Below, piece by piece: positions 12,019-25,170 of a DNA stretch of 64,000 nucleotides (position 1 is its first letter; each line of letters begins with the position of its first letter). The DNA lies in the NCBI GenBank assembly GCA_008973525.1, contig WACJ01000422.1, forward strand, positions 123,894 to 187,893. Direction: 5' to 3'. The stretch is from Stenopsyche tienmushanensis. Lineage: Eukaryota; Arthropoda; Insecta; Trichoptera; Stenopsychidae. The notes under the pieces are model-generated. The model saw only the letters and a list, made by a program, of their open reading frames with translations. It searched no databases and had not been told where the DNA came from. The position numbers and the translations under genes were made by a program.

Positions 12019-15000
12019 ACACTGTAAATAGCCAAATTTCCTGGATTTAATAAAGTAAATATTGAAATAATTGGAAAATTAGTCAAATTCTTCATTCATA
12101 GGTTTAAAAAAAGCAGCACAATAAAAACTTCTTCGAATTTTTCCTATGAAAAATGTCTATATCTGATCATGGATATGATAGTTTCAAATCGTAAAAAGAA
12201 GAAGAAGTGATTGATCGGTGTTTTTCAAATATTTAAGTGGTATAATGTTGCTGTTAATTTATCAATTGTACAAGATGAAACGATTTTTACTATATTTCAA
12301 AACAGTCATTTTGAATCTTTTTGTTGAAACACAAGCTTAAATCTTTGGGCATTTGTCTGAATTGGCAAAATTTAGATTTCTATTATTATTTAAGGCGCCG
12401 CCATCACGACAAGCGAAATCTCATTCCTATGCATGGAATCGAAAACTTGAAGCAGGAATTAAAAACGAACAGTTAATTAGATCTTCAGAAAGTCTCCTTC
12501 GTGCCTATTAATCTCCCTAAAGGAAAAGTTAGTTTTGGAACAAGTATCCGAGGACAAGAATAAAGCGGCAGCTTTGTTTCAAAGTGCGATAGCGGCTCGT
12601 GGGGTGAAGTCGGAAGGAGCGGACCTGGAGCAGCATACAATCCAATAATATTAGCGCCGTTTAGTTCTGACCGGAAGAATGAGGGTTGTTTGTTAACAGT
12701 TGTTTAATTACTTCCCTTATGTCATCATTTAAGCAGGGGAACAAGTGCAAGGCTGGCCTGGAGATAAAGGAAACAACGGGAACCGGGTTCCGGGCACGCG
12801 ATCCAAGCGATGCGATTGTTTACACTGTTCATGATACATTTGCATAGTCTGTATACAAGCCCAAGCGGTTCATAACCTAGATGGGGATTTGCCATATGAA
12901 CTTCTGCAGATATTGGAGCTCAGGTTTATGTCGGAGTATATTTCGAGCTTCAAATGACGTGTTTAAGCCCTGTAGTTGACGTAATGAAAATCGTCGCAAA
13001 ATATACAGTAATATGACAGCAAGCTCAGAAAAGACAGCAGATGGAAATGGATTTACGTGTACTGAAATTTGCCGAGGTGACAAAAAAGATGATAAAAAAA
13101 TCAAGTTATATAACAACACAATTTTGTAAGGTTACATTGCACTTTTTTTTTTGGCAATATGACTTATTAACAGTAAATTCGATTTCATTTTTGATTTTTC
13201 TGGAAAATACTTACTAAAGTACAAGGAGCTTAATCCTTCCTTTAGCAGCAGAGATGAATAGCGTACTTTTTCAGTAACATGGGATCCAAATAATTTTGAG
13301 TTTGAAACTGGACTATATTGGACTGGAGTAATATTAAAAAAATCATAAATCCAAGCTAAGAATTCTTTTACTTTCAAAGATTTCTCTTAATTATAGTGGA
13401 GACAACAGAAAATAACTACATAAAAAAATCTTACTCTCCCAAGAGAAAACAACCCTTGGTTAGAAGGTTGAACAACAAAATAATTATTTTAATGTGTAAT
13501 TTTTGCTCTCTGTAGATGAGGTTGATTAAATTACGATCGTTTGTTCTCTGTAAATGTGTCAGGATAGAATATATATTTCAAGTTCTATACAACAGATGTA
13601 GATCTTTTATATTATAATATTTTATGGATTCGATGGGCATTTGTATCTATCAAGATTGTCGTATAGTATTCAAGTTGTTTTTAAGATACACCCTTTAAAT
13701 ATATTTTTACATAACTTCGTAGATACATTTGGAAAAATAATTTCGGATATTATGTAAATGCGAGTCCTATATTTTAGGATATTTTTACGTAGCGAATCCC
13801 TCGAGGGCATCAAGGGACACAATAACTGGAAAATAATAAAAGGAAAGAGCCTAAACAAGAGACAACATCACCTGATGCCGAATGGATGTTCGGAATATAA
13901 TAAAATATATTACGCACGCGAAATGGAAAACATATTAAGTTGGCAATAAATAACATTTAGCGAAAGCTCATTTGTATTAATGGAGTAAGAGAATGGTTTG
14001 TCTTCCTCTCGGGTTGATTCGCATAACACGCGGTCAAGTTGTTACGCAGGGGTGGGTACCAACAACCCTATTTAAAGTGCTCTCATCGCACTCTTTCGCG
14101 ATGGAGATGCACAAAGTGACCGCCACCCTCGACCTGCATCCCCTATTTCGCGAAATCGCAGCGGACAGATGTGCAAATTAAATTCCCTTCAAACACAATC
14201 AAGATTAAACACCAGCGTTCATGTTTATTCACGAGGCTTTAATGCGCGAGCGAATCATACTTTATATACTTGTATCATATTTGTAGATATCGGATCCATT
14301 TTTCTTACCCTCGAGTGTTTATTCGAGTGTATTTCCGAATTTGTGCGCTAAAGATAATTGCCGGGCTGGAAATTTGCAGACAATGTTAGTGACATGAGAA
14401 GAGCGACGGAAATCGAGTTACGAGAAAGAAATTAAATATCGAAATGGGACAAGCGTTAAATTAAATTTGATACGCTAGAATAAACACAAAATTTATCGCT
14501 AAAATACATGATGGAATATTTTTCAGAACTTTTCAGCCAAACAAACGATTTTTGCGAATGGGAGATGGGCGCCTTTTTGAGAGATGATGGTTGTCGAGCT
14601 ATCTTATCCTATTCTAATATGATATCAAAACATCGAATATGTATTCAATGAAAAACTATAAGAATTAATTAGAAAAATCATATCTTAGCCCCCCAAAGAG
14701 GTAAGATACAATATTGTGTCCAAATTCCAGTGACTTATAAAGAGCATTCTTACACGTGTATTGTTTATGTTTACTTGAAAAAATAACCGAATATTATGTG
14801 CTATCGACAGTGTTTATTTATTTATGTACAAGCTTCATACACGCTGCGATGATCCTGACAGATAAGTGGATTTGTATGACAATAAGTGGTGGATAAGCAA
14901 ATATAGCATCTAAGTTCATATTGATTTAAAATTAGCTCACTATTCAAAGGATTAAGTATACATAGACGCTAAGAGGACAATCTAAACATTAAAAAGTATT

Positions 15001-16361
15001 GCTGAGCATTAAGTAGGAGAAGATTTTAAGCTTTTTTTTTTTAAATATTTGCAAATACAGTTATTCAACTGGTTCTGCTTGACTTTATAAATCATCTCAA
15101 TATGTATTTTTTTATACACAGGAAATCAGGATAAACCTGGATTGAGTTATTAAATAGACATATTGATACTATCGATTGCCTAAATTTGTTGTTACTGTGG
15201 ATTTTCCCCCCTATGATCTGTATTTTTATCCAAACCTTTATAATAAAAGTTCAGGATCTTAACCACAATGCTAAAATTTGATCAATGTGAATATATAACC
15301 ACAGTAATCGTTTACAAAATAAAATGACTTTTATTGGAAATAATTTGATACCACAGCAGACAAATTGATCATACAGCTCATTGGTTTCATTGCTAAAGTC
15401 AATAGAACGGGCGTAACGTGACTCCATTCTTTCAGAGTCGCTCGTGTAGCAACAACATTAATTGATGTTTGTTCTAGGAATTGTTCAACAACTAATAACA
15501 AATTGTTAATGGCAAAACATCAAGCACTAGGCATTGCTTAAGCGCGAAGGGTAGTTTTGAGCTTTAGAGCAAACTTCCAGCACATATTGAGATGTTTTCA
15601 AAAATAAAGTTTGTTCTCACTCGAGCTGGGAAATCCGCAGGCTCTCAATCGGCGGTTATTGACAAATGTATTTATTTAGCTCGGTATTTAGTTTCGGATG
15701 AAAACTGGCTTTCAGCGAAGGCAAACACACGCACGCGTTATGTTTCGGGGGATGAAATAAGTTGTGTATACGCGAAATATACTTAGGTGTTTCAAATTTT
15801 CGGGAGAACAAATTCCTTTCCCTCCGCCGTCTCACCTGATGTACTGCCAAAAGCACGCACAGGATAAATTTTCTTAAACCTATTTATTTTCAAGTGGAAG
15901 ATTAATGCTACACGAGTTTCGAGGTATGCCACTTCACAGACTTTCGCAATTCGACCCTGCCAGCTTCTATATTAACTATATATACACCATTTATATAAGT
16001 AGAGTGAAAAATTTCGCATTGTTAAGATTAAGGTATAACATCGACGGGGCATTAAAGAAAATAAGGATATTCAGCACATTAATCCCTATTTTATTTAATA
16101 TTGTTGATAAACGCTTGGATTCATATTCAAATACTGGGAATAATTTTCAGTGTAGTGATTAATTTCAGTGATTAATTTTGAAAATTTAAATTGTAAATAT
16201 TTTCTGATCAATCATTTTAATACATGTTTAGATTATTTTATTATTTCTGAAAGAGTAAATAATCTATGAACGACAATTATATAACGATTAAGATATAACA
16301 ACTTAAGAAGAAGAAATATATAATGACAAATAACATAGGAGGCATCAACATTTTTTGTGTA
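12019..16361. other. No recognised gene
   Basis: Open frames of 60-80 codons occur on both strands (for example 12877-13119 minus, 13132-13377 minus, 13993-14181 plus) without recognisable domains. A less AT-rich patch at about 14030-14180 is the only compositional change noticed. Confidence 0.5.
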
Positions 16362-16990
16362 CACTCAAACCTTTTTTTATGCGAATTATTTTTGTGCGAT
16401 TTCGAAGTTATGCGTTTTTGTTTTTTGAAGGAACTTTTTCTTTTTTTAAAATTTCATAAAGAGTAAATATCGCGATATTTTAGATAAAATAGGAAATAAA
16501 CAATCAACACAATGTTTCGACTTTTAAAATTACATTCTTCAAAGGAATTTCAAAAACTCTAACTACTTACGGAGTTATAGCAATTTTAGTGAAGCGATCC
16601 TTATTTAAAGATTTAAATTTTTTTTTTTGACAAAATAAGGTCAAAAAATGCCTTTTACTGAGTATACTATTTCTTCTGAAAAAGAGAGCTATTTTGAATC
16701 ATATCGAAAATTATCATACAGCGATGATAGTTTGTAATTAAAATAATTATTATTTCTCTAGTAGATGTCTGGCATTTGAGATACCAGATGTCAGACATCC
16801 TTAAAATTTTACCAATGATGCAAGACGTCCTTTAAATGTTACCAAAAATGTTATTTTTTAATTGCCTTATTGTTTTCCTGTTTTTTTTTATAAACTTTTT
16901 TTATGCGATTTTGGATATATTTTATATAGCTGTTTCAAAGTTATGCGATTTTTTAAAGCCATAGAACGCATCTTCACTTTTTCTATGTAA
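16362..16990 (+). repeat. Tigger/pogo-like terminal sequences
   Basis: ACTCAAACCTTTTTTTATGC, then G.ATT, at 16374 resembles the termini of Tigger-type elements, whose ends carry repeated TATGCGATTTT blocks. A second same-orientation block, AACTTTTTTTATGCGATTTT followed by AAAGCCATAGAACGCATC, lies at 16896-16972. No transposase frame occurs between. An imperfect 36-bp palindrome sits at 16764-16799. The right-hand end was not found, so boundaries are approximate. Possibly a nonautonomous element or two decayed left ends. Confidence 0.4.
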
Positions 16991-17658
16991 GTTATCAAGA
17001 CTGAAACTGTTTATGTAACAATAATTAACGTTAATTTCTTGTAGACAAAAAATCAACCTTGTTAATTTTAATTTAATGCCGGTATGTATAATACAATTTT
17101 TTTGGGTTTGAGAATTATTATTAATACTGCAAATTTAATGATTTACATTGTATAAATATATTCTGACTGAAATGAAAATTAACTTTGTAGAAATGGGTGT
17201 AAATTTCGAACACTGCCTTCCGTATTATAAACAAATATATTATATTTAAGATTGTGTCTAAAAAAGGAGTATGTAGAGATTTAAAAAATATAAGATATCA
17301 TTTTAAAATTTAATAAATCAGTATTTAAAATATAACTATTGAAAATAGGATTCATTTCTTTAGCCACTTCTTGGATGTAGGTCATCTACATAGGAGACAT
17401 CTTTTCTCGGGAAAGAATTTTTCATATAGTGGCTTTCCATTAGCCTTCCACGTTGAATAAAGTCAGAATAAATTCATTTTAAACAAATTTTTATCAAGTA
17501 AGAGAAAATCTATGAGAAATATTCCCCAAATTTATTGATAGAGTGATTTTTTTCATAATCTGAATTCGAGCTTATTTAACAAGTCCAGGATCTAAGTTAC
17601 TATATCAATACTTGATTTAATCATTTGATATTTTTTATAAATCAATTTAATTCATGAA

Positions 17659-17762
17659 TATACAGGGTGTTTTGCACATGGATCGACAATTTTTTTTTGG
17701 GGGTTAAAAATGGCCTATGTGTGAAAAATTTTGTTGGTCAATGTACATAACATCCTGTATAT
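17659..17762. repeat. Short element with ATATACAGG inverted ends
   Basis: ATATACAGGGTGTT at the left and AACATCCTGTATAT at the right are inverted repeats with one mismatch, enclosing about 75 bp. The TACAGGGTGT start is a frequent repeat terminus in insect genomes (general knowledge). It has no coding capacity. A MITE is likely, but the family is unassigned. Confidence 0.45.
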
Positions 17763-19925
17763 AAAATACTACGTGTTAAGCCTCATTATAAATCTATTTA
17801 TTTTAAAATTATATTTAGAACATTAATATAATCAAAATATTGACCTATGATATAAAAAAAACATATGCTGAAAAGTTTTGTCCATGTCGTCACATGGGAT
17901 GAAATATAGGAATATTACGGCATCAAAGGGATCGTATGGTGTTCCACGTGTTAAATACATACGTTCATTGGATATCATCATTAGCCTTATTAGGCAGTAT
18001 TAAATCATGTATGAAAAGTAATGTTGGGATGGCATATATTCGAGACTATGGGGCGATATAATTAATATGGGGCTTTACTCCCATTGACTTCTCTTCTCAA
18101 ATGCTTGCCATCGCTTTATCGACTTTGATGGCACGTGTATCGAAAAGCTATTTATACATGATATTGTGTAACGGATTATTAAATGTCTCGATGGATGAAT
18201 TCATCGCTTATTTCTTGTAAACGTTGTAGGAGTATTTGAGCTAAATTTGATACAAGTGATCATGGACACTCTAAGTCATTTGAGCATTTCAGTCATGGCT
18301 TTATATCTATGGAATCTTATATATTTATAATATATATATTAAAAATAATATAATAAAGGCCTAAATGTTGGTATTTATAAATTTATACATCCTTGGGGGG
18401 TTGTAAACTTTCGTAAGACTCTTTAAACGAGTATAAGACGTTATAAAAATTATCGATATTGCCTCGGAGATTTTTTTTAAACCATCGCCCTAAATCCCAG
18501 GACGTGAATAAGTTTCAATAAAAATAAAAAATTCACTCGGTATTCGAAAAGTTTTCGGCTTAAGCGATAATATAATAAAAAATAAATACCCATCTGATAC
18601 TATTCAATGCAAAAAACAAACATGTTGTAAAAGTTGCTCAAATGCTCAAAGAGAGTATTTATTTTTTTCTTCTCTCAAAGGACATCAAATACACTTAGAG
18701 TTGGTGAACTTATTTTTTACGATACTCAAGCTAAAGAGTGAACTAAAAAAATCAATCGATTGTGAATAGATGGATGAGAGTTTAAATTTAATTTGTAAAT
18801 TTTCAACTATGAGATTCAAAGCGTGTTTGCCATTTTTTAGAGCCAAAATAGAGAGCTTTCAAAAGCTTATTGATCGAGTGAAAAACATTCAGAATGTTAT
18901 CGAAATGAAAGTTTAAAAGTATCGGGAATTCGTTGTAAATTTGCATAGTGATATATTACTACTATTTAGGTAAGAAATTAATATTTTTTTATATTGAATA
19001 CTTACAAGAGCATACGTTATCATTGATGTTAAGATCTTCGTTCATATTTATGGATGTTAGATAAATACCTGTAACAAAAAATAAAATTACTACAAGACTG
19101 TTGGATATATTAAGGTAAGAGTGCTTCATTGAGATTCCAGAATAGTTTTAATTTATATAAAAGCATAGTGAGATTGCAAATACATTAACGCCAGGAGTGA
19201 AATGTAGAATCAAAAGAATTTGTCTCATTACAGGAGCAATTTCTCATTACTCTACTGGTCTTAATAGGGCTTTGCCTGGAAGAATTAAAATGCCAGGAGA
19301 ATCGATTCCTGAATTAAAATCAGAAAATACTGTGGTTGAATTCACTCGGTTTCGCCAAAAATTTCGGGATAAGCTAAAAAATGACGGCGGCGAATGTATT
19401 TGAGGTTTCATCTCGCAAAAAGGATATGGCAAAAATCAATTATTCCTTATGATGCCCACGAAAAAAATCTTGATTAGAATGCCATCACAAGAGAAAGGCT
19501 TCTCATACAGTAGCCCGTTGCTTTCATATGCGGAAAAAATAAATTTAATATTATCGAAATCGTATCATGTAAAATGAATAAGTATAAAAGCCCAAATGTC
19601 AGAACGTTTCGCATCACAATGGGGATGCTGTCGTCATGACGAACAATATTATCTACAATTTTGGGAAATAATCGAGAGTCGTATTCCATTGCTCGTTTCG
19701 GGCGTATGACACAATTCTATCAAAAACATGCGAAAAAATATTCGGCACGAGCTGAATATGTTCCTCAAGGATACACATAATATACAAAAAAATATAAAAA
19801 AATATCCGACCCATTTATTAACAATTTTAGAATATACCCACTCAGCTTTGGTTTATACATTCGTAGCGTTCCCATAGAAACACAAAAGACACATCTCATT
19901 TTAATAAACATCTCATATTCCAAGT
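17763..19925. other. No recognised feature
   Basis: AT-rich DNA. Short open frames at 19197-19432 and 19474-19689 overlap on opposite strands and show no domain. Confidence 0.5.
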
Positions 19926-20270
19926 TTATGAGTCTTCTCCCGATAGTCGGAGGTAAAACGACTCGGCGCTCGATACGCTTTGCGAAAATAATTCGTTTCT
20001 GTGATACGTTGAGTTCTTTCTGTGACTTGTCGGCACCCTCAACGCCGGGGACCCCCCCCCCTGCACTCTCCCCCGCGCAAGTTCATTCGTACGCTCTGAC
20101 GAAACGCCGACTACACTTGTATACAAAATTCGCGAGTGACGCCGAAAAACATTGTTTTTACGACATCTGCACAAAAAATAGAACATCTTCACCGCGTCAC
20201 TTGAGAGGAACTACAACAAGGATAATAACGCAAGTAAGATCATAATAATCCAAGCTTCCAAGGTAAGTGA
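19926..20270 (+). other. GC-richer block ending in a consensus splice donor
   Basis: A block less AT-rich than its surroundings carries a 105-codon open frame (19928-20245) with a run of nine C residues in a Pro-rich stretch. It ends near CCAAGGTAAGTG (about 20258), where AAG|GTAAGT matches the insect 5' splice-site consensus. This could be a first exon or 5' untranslated exon. The opposite strand has an overlapping 88-codon frame, so coding status is unsupported. No domain or signal peptide is visible. Confidence 0.25.
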
Positions 20271-20595
20271 ATTAACAAATGCTCGCACACATCCGCCTCC
20301 TACTATCACATAAACGCGGGAACACTGGGAGCAAAATGCTTTTTCGACTGCTCCCATAATACAATCCTGACTATAAAACTATTTGATATGGACCTGACTA
20401 TTTGATATTACTTGATACCTGACTTTAACCTATTCGTTTCAGCTATGTCTATATATTTGTTTCCAGTTACTCCCAGTCTGACCGATTAAATATTATTTGA
20501 TTGTGCCCGGTAGACACTAAACGTCAAAGTTCGAATACTGTGATGCGACATAACTACCCCTTGCTAATACAATTTGACTAATACTTTTGCGGCCT

Positions 20596-21503
20596 AACCA
20601 CATTTGACTACTCCTAACTATTACACTTATACGATTTTATGTATTTTAACTATTGGCCACTTGACTAGTACCTTTTTACAGAGTAGATACTTAAATACTC
20701 TTCTAACAGCAAGCTGATACCCAGTTTATATACTATTCATTGCTTTTTATACGAATCTTAACTTGCATGTCGCTCGTTGTCTCTTGCATGATCTTCCCTA
20801 CTTAGCAGTATGGAACTCGAGGAACCTCACCGGTTCGGATCCGAGAGGCTCTAGGAACGGAGCAGGAACAAGAAGAACACCAAGAAGACGGCCTCGAGGA
20901 GATGCATTTGATGATCTTTACTTTGCAACGAAAAACAACATTGTCTTCCGTTGACTTCTATATCGTTTTGTAATCGCCGAACTGAGAGGGGCAACCTGAG
21001 AAAATGGCGAAACCACTCAGTTTCGAATTCGCTCGGGTAAGTTGTACGGTGACGGGGAGACACCCTCAGTTGGTGTAGGAGCGAATCCGAGATGCACTTA
21101 AGCGTCACGTATGTCTTCACCCTACCCCGGCAACGCCCTAGCGAGGAAAGGGGGGACTGGACTCCTTGTACTCCAGAAAGCCCTTTCCAGTAGAGTCAAA
21201 AAGGTCGTCTAGAGTAGTTTTCCACCACCTCCCTATGAAAACTACGCAGTCTTTACAAACTCCCCAAACTCCTTATCGAGACGTTCGCGAAAGTGTTCGT
21301 CAATACGTTCACTCAGGATACCCGTTGGGTGAGCGTTCAAAATAAAACTCGGTGGTAATGCTACCTTCAATATCGAGCGAATGAGGAGGTGAATGTATGA
21401 TACAGACGAAATGGATGTAACCCCTTTCCTATGAATGGATATTGAAGAGGCCCATAGTTCTGTAGTGGACTGTTAGTGGCTGCGCTATGATGATGATGAT
21501 GAT
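20596..21503 (+). repeat. GATGAT-tailed retroposon, copy 2 (longest)
   Basis: The longest of three copies. It shares its first ~550 bp with 5092-5744 and its last ~350 bp with 37066-37569. It ends GAATGGATATTGAAGAGGCC, GTAGTGGACTG and then a (ATG)n tract at 21487-21503. GGTTCGGATCC near 20844 is one base from a pol III B box, with a weak A-box-like TAGCAGTATGG about 25 bp upstream. The 3' end resembles RTE-like LINE tails, so this is probably a nonautonomous retroposon using a LINE partner. Frames inside it on both strands are shadows. Confidence 0.75.
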
Positions 21504-21773
21504 ATTCCAAGTTTATAAGAGGCAAATTCAAAAATTACATTTTTTAAATAATCAAAAATAGATTACGTAGTCATGTGAATATTTAAAGGGAGCTTTACTA
21601 ATATACAGGGGTGTTTAAATTTTCACAGCGATTGAACGAGGGGAATGAAACGGCACCTAATCCAAACTAGGCGGCTCTTTAATATATGTTATAATGGAAA
21701 ATTAGCTCGGTTAAATGAAACGTTGCGAAGAATATGGCGTGTCGATATAAGAAAAGCGGATTATTCAAATTTA

Positions 21774-22552
21774 TTAGGGTGTCCCATAAGTTTCTTTCGT
21801 TTTCATATTATGAAAAAAATAAACAATCATTTGTATTACATCAAAATTTATTGGATAATATATGATCCATTCTGTTGTATTACCGTTTTTCCTTCTTTCC
21901 AGAAGCCTCATAATGCCTTATTGCCAAAATTTCCCAGATTTGTTGGCAAAATATTGATCAAGGTCATTTTTTGAATTAAAATTTTTATCATGTGAAGAAT
22001 TTTTCAATGAGAGAAATAAATAATAATCTGAAGGAACAATATCCGGACATAATGGAGGATGAATTGCATCCTTTAGATTGTCTAGTTGGAAGCAATATTT
22101 TGTTAAATTGATCGTTTCATTTTGCTGAAGTAGCTAATAATAAACTACCCCTTTCCAATCCCACCAAATGCATAGCAAAACTCTTTTTGGATGTAGGTCA
22201 CGTTTAGCTACAGTTAAAGCTTTTGTACCCTTGGTCCAAGACCGTTTACGTTGGATATTCTCATAGAGTATCCAACTTTCATCTCCAGTGACAAGTCTAT
22301 TCATAAAAGGTTGGCTATTATGTCGTTGGAGAAGAAGATCGCATGTTGAAATACGCTGAAGTTTATTTGAGTCAGTCAGTTCATGAGGAAATTCATTGAT
22401 GTAGCCCAATTTTGTCAGATGATTATGGACGGATGTTCGTGGAATTTCTAACTTGTTAGCTATTTCGCGAACAGTATATCGCAGGTTTTCTTCAAAAATG
22501 GCTACGATTATATCCGTGTTCATTTGCGAAAGAAACTTATGGGACATCTTAA
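21774..22552 (-). mobile_element. Mariner copy B, internally deleted, with TA target duplication
   Basis: Both ends match the family repeat (TTAGGGTGTCCCATAAGTTT at left; its complement ending ACTTATGGGACATCTTAA at right) and are flanked by TA. Read on the minus strand, the 5' repeat runs directly into transposase codons. Internally, sequence from after LKDA to just before the third-Asp motif (here CPDIVPSDYYLF) is missing, so the HDN motif is lost. Confidence 0.95.
21800..22547 (-). pseudogene. Mariner transposase pseudogene, copy B
   Basis: A 137-codon open frame (22134-22547) begins inside the terminal repeat: in this copy a TTG of the repeat has become ATG, giving MSHKFLSQMNTD. It carries a helix-turn-helix (REIANKLEIPRTSVHNHL), TGDESWILYEN with the first catalytic Asp, and CIWWDWKG with the second, both intact. 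A stop (TAATAA) follows at VVYY. The 3' part continues YCFQLDNLKDA and then the deletion, then CPDIVPSDYYLF, FNSKNDLDQYFANKSGKFWQ and a TAA shared with copy C. The first helix-turn-helix (~100 residues) is absent. It is not functional as a transposase. Confidence 0.92.
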
Positions 22553-24959
22553 TACATTTTGCTTATGCGATGATCTGGTGCTAAGACGGTTCGTCACCAT
22601 CGGAGTCTCGCAGTGGGGATCTCTCTCTTCCACTTATCGTGCTTTTTTCGGCCTGATTCTTTGCTAATATTTGTGTCATTTTAAAACTAAAAATGAATGC
22701 ATCAATCATTCAATATGAGATGATAAATCTGTGTGTCTAAAATAAAACATGGCTTTATTTATAAGACGTTGTTCTAATTTCGGATTTCTGTACTAAGCGT
22801 TTTTAAGGTCGCTCTCCAAATGGAATCGATTGAGCCTAACGAGGTTATGAAGAACTTCTTTATAAATTTATAGGTCTGAGATAAAAAGATTGCTGCTCAA
22901 TCCGGCTGTCAGTTAAAACGTCCCAAATGTAATACAAATAGTATCTTTTTATAGAACAGAATGTTGTGAAGTAATGCGATTTCCGCAGCAAAAGAACGAA
23001 TATAATGCCGAAGAATGGGCATTGATTTTTCCGAGTCTTTCCGCGAGGATGGATTTCTATTGTTAAGGGTTGACCTCTTTAATAAATGTCAGAACTCGCA
23101 CATAGGCTTATCTAATTCGCAGCGAGAAATCCTCAAAGAAGCCACTATACAGATTGAAAGGGAATAACAGCCATCGATCGAACAGAAAACAAAGAGAATA
23201 TATGATAAAATTTCTTTGTCCGCAGAGGGATATTAATCCATGGGAGTTGCGCAGGGAACTCAGGATTCGATACCATGAATCCAAATTACAATAACATAAT
23301 TGGACGTTATTAAATGCCGTGGGAGCCGACTTGGGAAGAGATTGGAAGAACATTCTCGGATCACGGAATCGAAATGAAAAAAGATGTTCATTGGTAATGG
23401 CGTTCCCCGGGAAGCAGGTGGTACACCTTATGTCTATAAGCAGACAAACAAGGCTATACGTGACACGGTTACGGTACAAGGTGGAAAATTTACCTCTCTT
23501 ATGGCACATGTAAATTTAATGAAAGCCTCCATTGAAGGCACTGTGTGCGTGTGTTTATGTGCCGGGTCGAGATATCTTATTCTAATTAACTCTTTTCGCA
23601 TGATATCTTAATGTCAGCTGAATGAAAGCACGTTTCTTAGATTATTATATTTACGTGTACGTTATTAATATCGCTTGAGTTGATCTACGTGAACAAAAAA
23701 GGTGTCAAACAACTCGGGTGGGCGGGAAAATCAACACGAGAGTTTTACATCATATTTCGACAAATTTATCAACGCGATCTAGATAATACCCCAGATTAAG
23801 TAATACCAATTTGAAAAATTATACAAGCGTGAGTTTTAATATAATATATTAATTTATTTATATATTTTTATGTTTATGAACATATTTCATGATAAAACTA
23901 CATTAGAATAGGACAATGGCAGAACTGAAGAACTTTTTGTATAAATATAAATATTACTTTCTGAAATTGCTTTCCATTTGCAATGATGATTCAATTAGTT
24001 TGTTATATAAATTAGTATTTTGACGTTCAGAATACTTAAAATGGAGTAATCGATGAGATCTAGATTTGGTTACGGTATTGTTGGAATGCTCAAATTCAAT
24101 AAAATTATTTATAAGTCTATGGTATTCACGCATTTTTAAACGTATTTTGACGGCATAATGTACATAGAACTCCATATCTATTGTCAAATTGGAAATAAAA
24201 TGTAATATCATCACCATCATATTTGAAACCTCTTCTTGCCATCCCGTATTAGATTAAGTTACGACATGATACTCTCGAATGCGTAATTTAAGCCATCACT
24301 CATGCATTTGAACCATTTTAAAAACCCATGAATAAAATTCATCCTGCAACATTCGATAATAAAGGGCTCTAATTCGATTGGACCCCATTTTGGAGATGGA
24401 AAAATCACAATTTGCCTTATTGATACGGCGGAAGCAATTAGGATTAGCATACATCCTTCTCCTAGGTACTGGCGTCATCACATGTGCGATAACAATCTGC
24501 CGAAATTTATTCAGAAATAACACAATTATAATCCACCCTAACATAGTAAAATAAACGGGGAAAGTCAACCCTTTCGGTATTATCATACTTTGCTTACGTA
24601 CGCCATGTATAATCATACATTAGATCACTTACGGCTGCGGAGGGTGAAATTGGAACGATGGAAAAAACGACGCTTTGGCTGTTGGCGAAATCAAATTCTC
24701 CCAAGTGTCTAACGATAGTTTGATGGCTATGCGAAATTTAATTATTTTACATTTAATGTATGTAATTGATTTTTTTCCGTCCATTTGTTTGGCTGTCGTG
24801 CACACATTGTAATCAAATGTAGATTAGTCATATTTTAATAATTTCTGCAATGCAATAGATTGATTATTGTTATTTTATATGTATTTTGTTGATTGTCGAT
24901 CATCATGCGTTCAAATCTACAAGATATATGATTTAGTTATCACATTTAAAAAAGGATTC
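22553..24959. other. No recognised gene
   Basis: The largest frames (23108-23509 minus, 133 codons; 24296-24616 minus, 106 codons; 23954-24220 minus, 88 codons) have no domain I can name. The first is overlapped by frames on the other strand. Chance frames or decayed repeats are equally possible. Confidence 0.45.
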
Positions 24960-25170
24960 TACAGATCACCGCCGAGGTTCGAGAGCTATACCCCTAGCCT
25001 TTAACCCCTAAAGGAGTACTGTGCCAGGGCCTGGCATCCCCCCTCCACTTTTCAGAAAGAGCACTCTTTTACATTGAGCTTGGAGACAAAGACTGGAGCG
25101 GTCCTCGAGGCTGAACAAGGTGACGGTTGGGGACTGTCGCAGCGGCGAACGCAACGGTCCAGAAACGTTA
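24960..25170. other. GC-rich patch, function unknown
   Basis: About 200 bp are clearly richer in G+C than the flanks, with runs such as GGCCTGGCATCCCCCCTCC. No frame of note, no tRNA fold and no terminal repeats were seen. Possible explanations are a repeat fragment, a conserved noncoding element or an exon of an RNA. Confidence 0.3.

Noticed and set aside
23108..23513. 133-codon minus-strand frame with plus-strand overlaps
   Set aside because: No recognisable domain, signal or splice context; overlapping frames on the other strand suggest chance.
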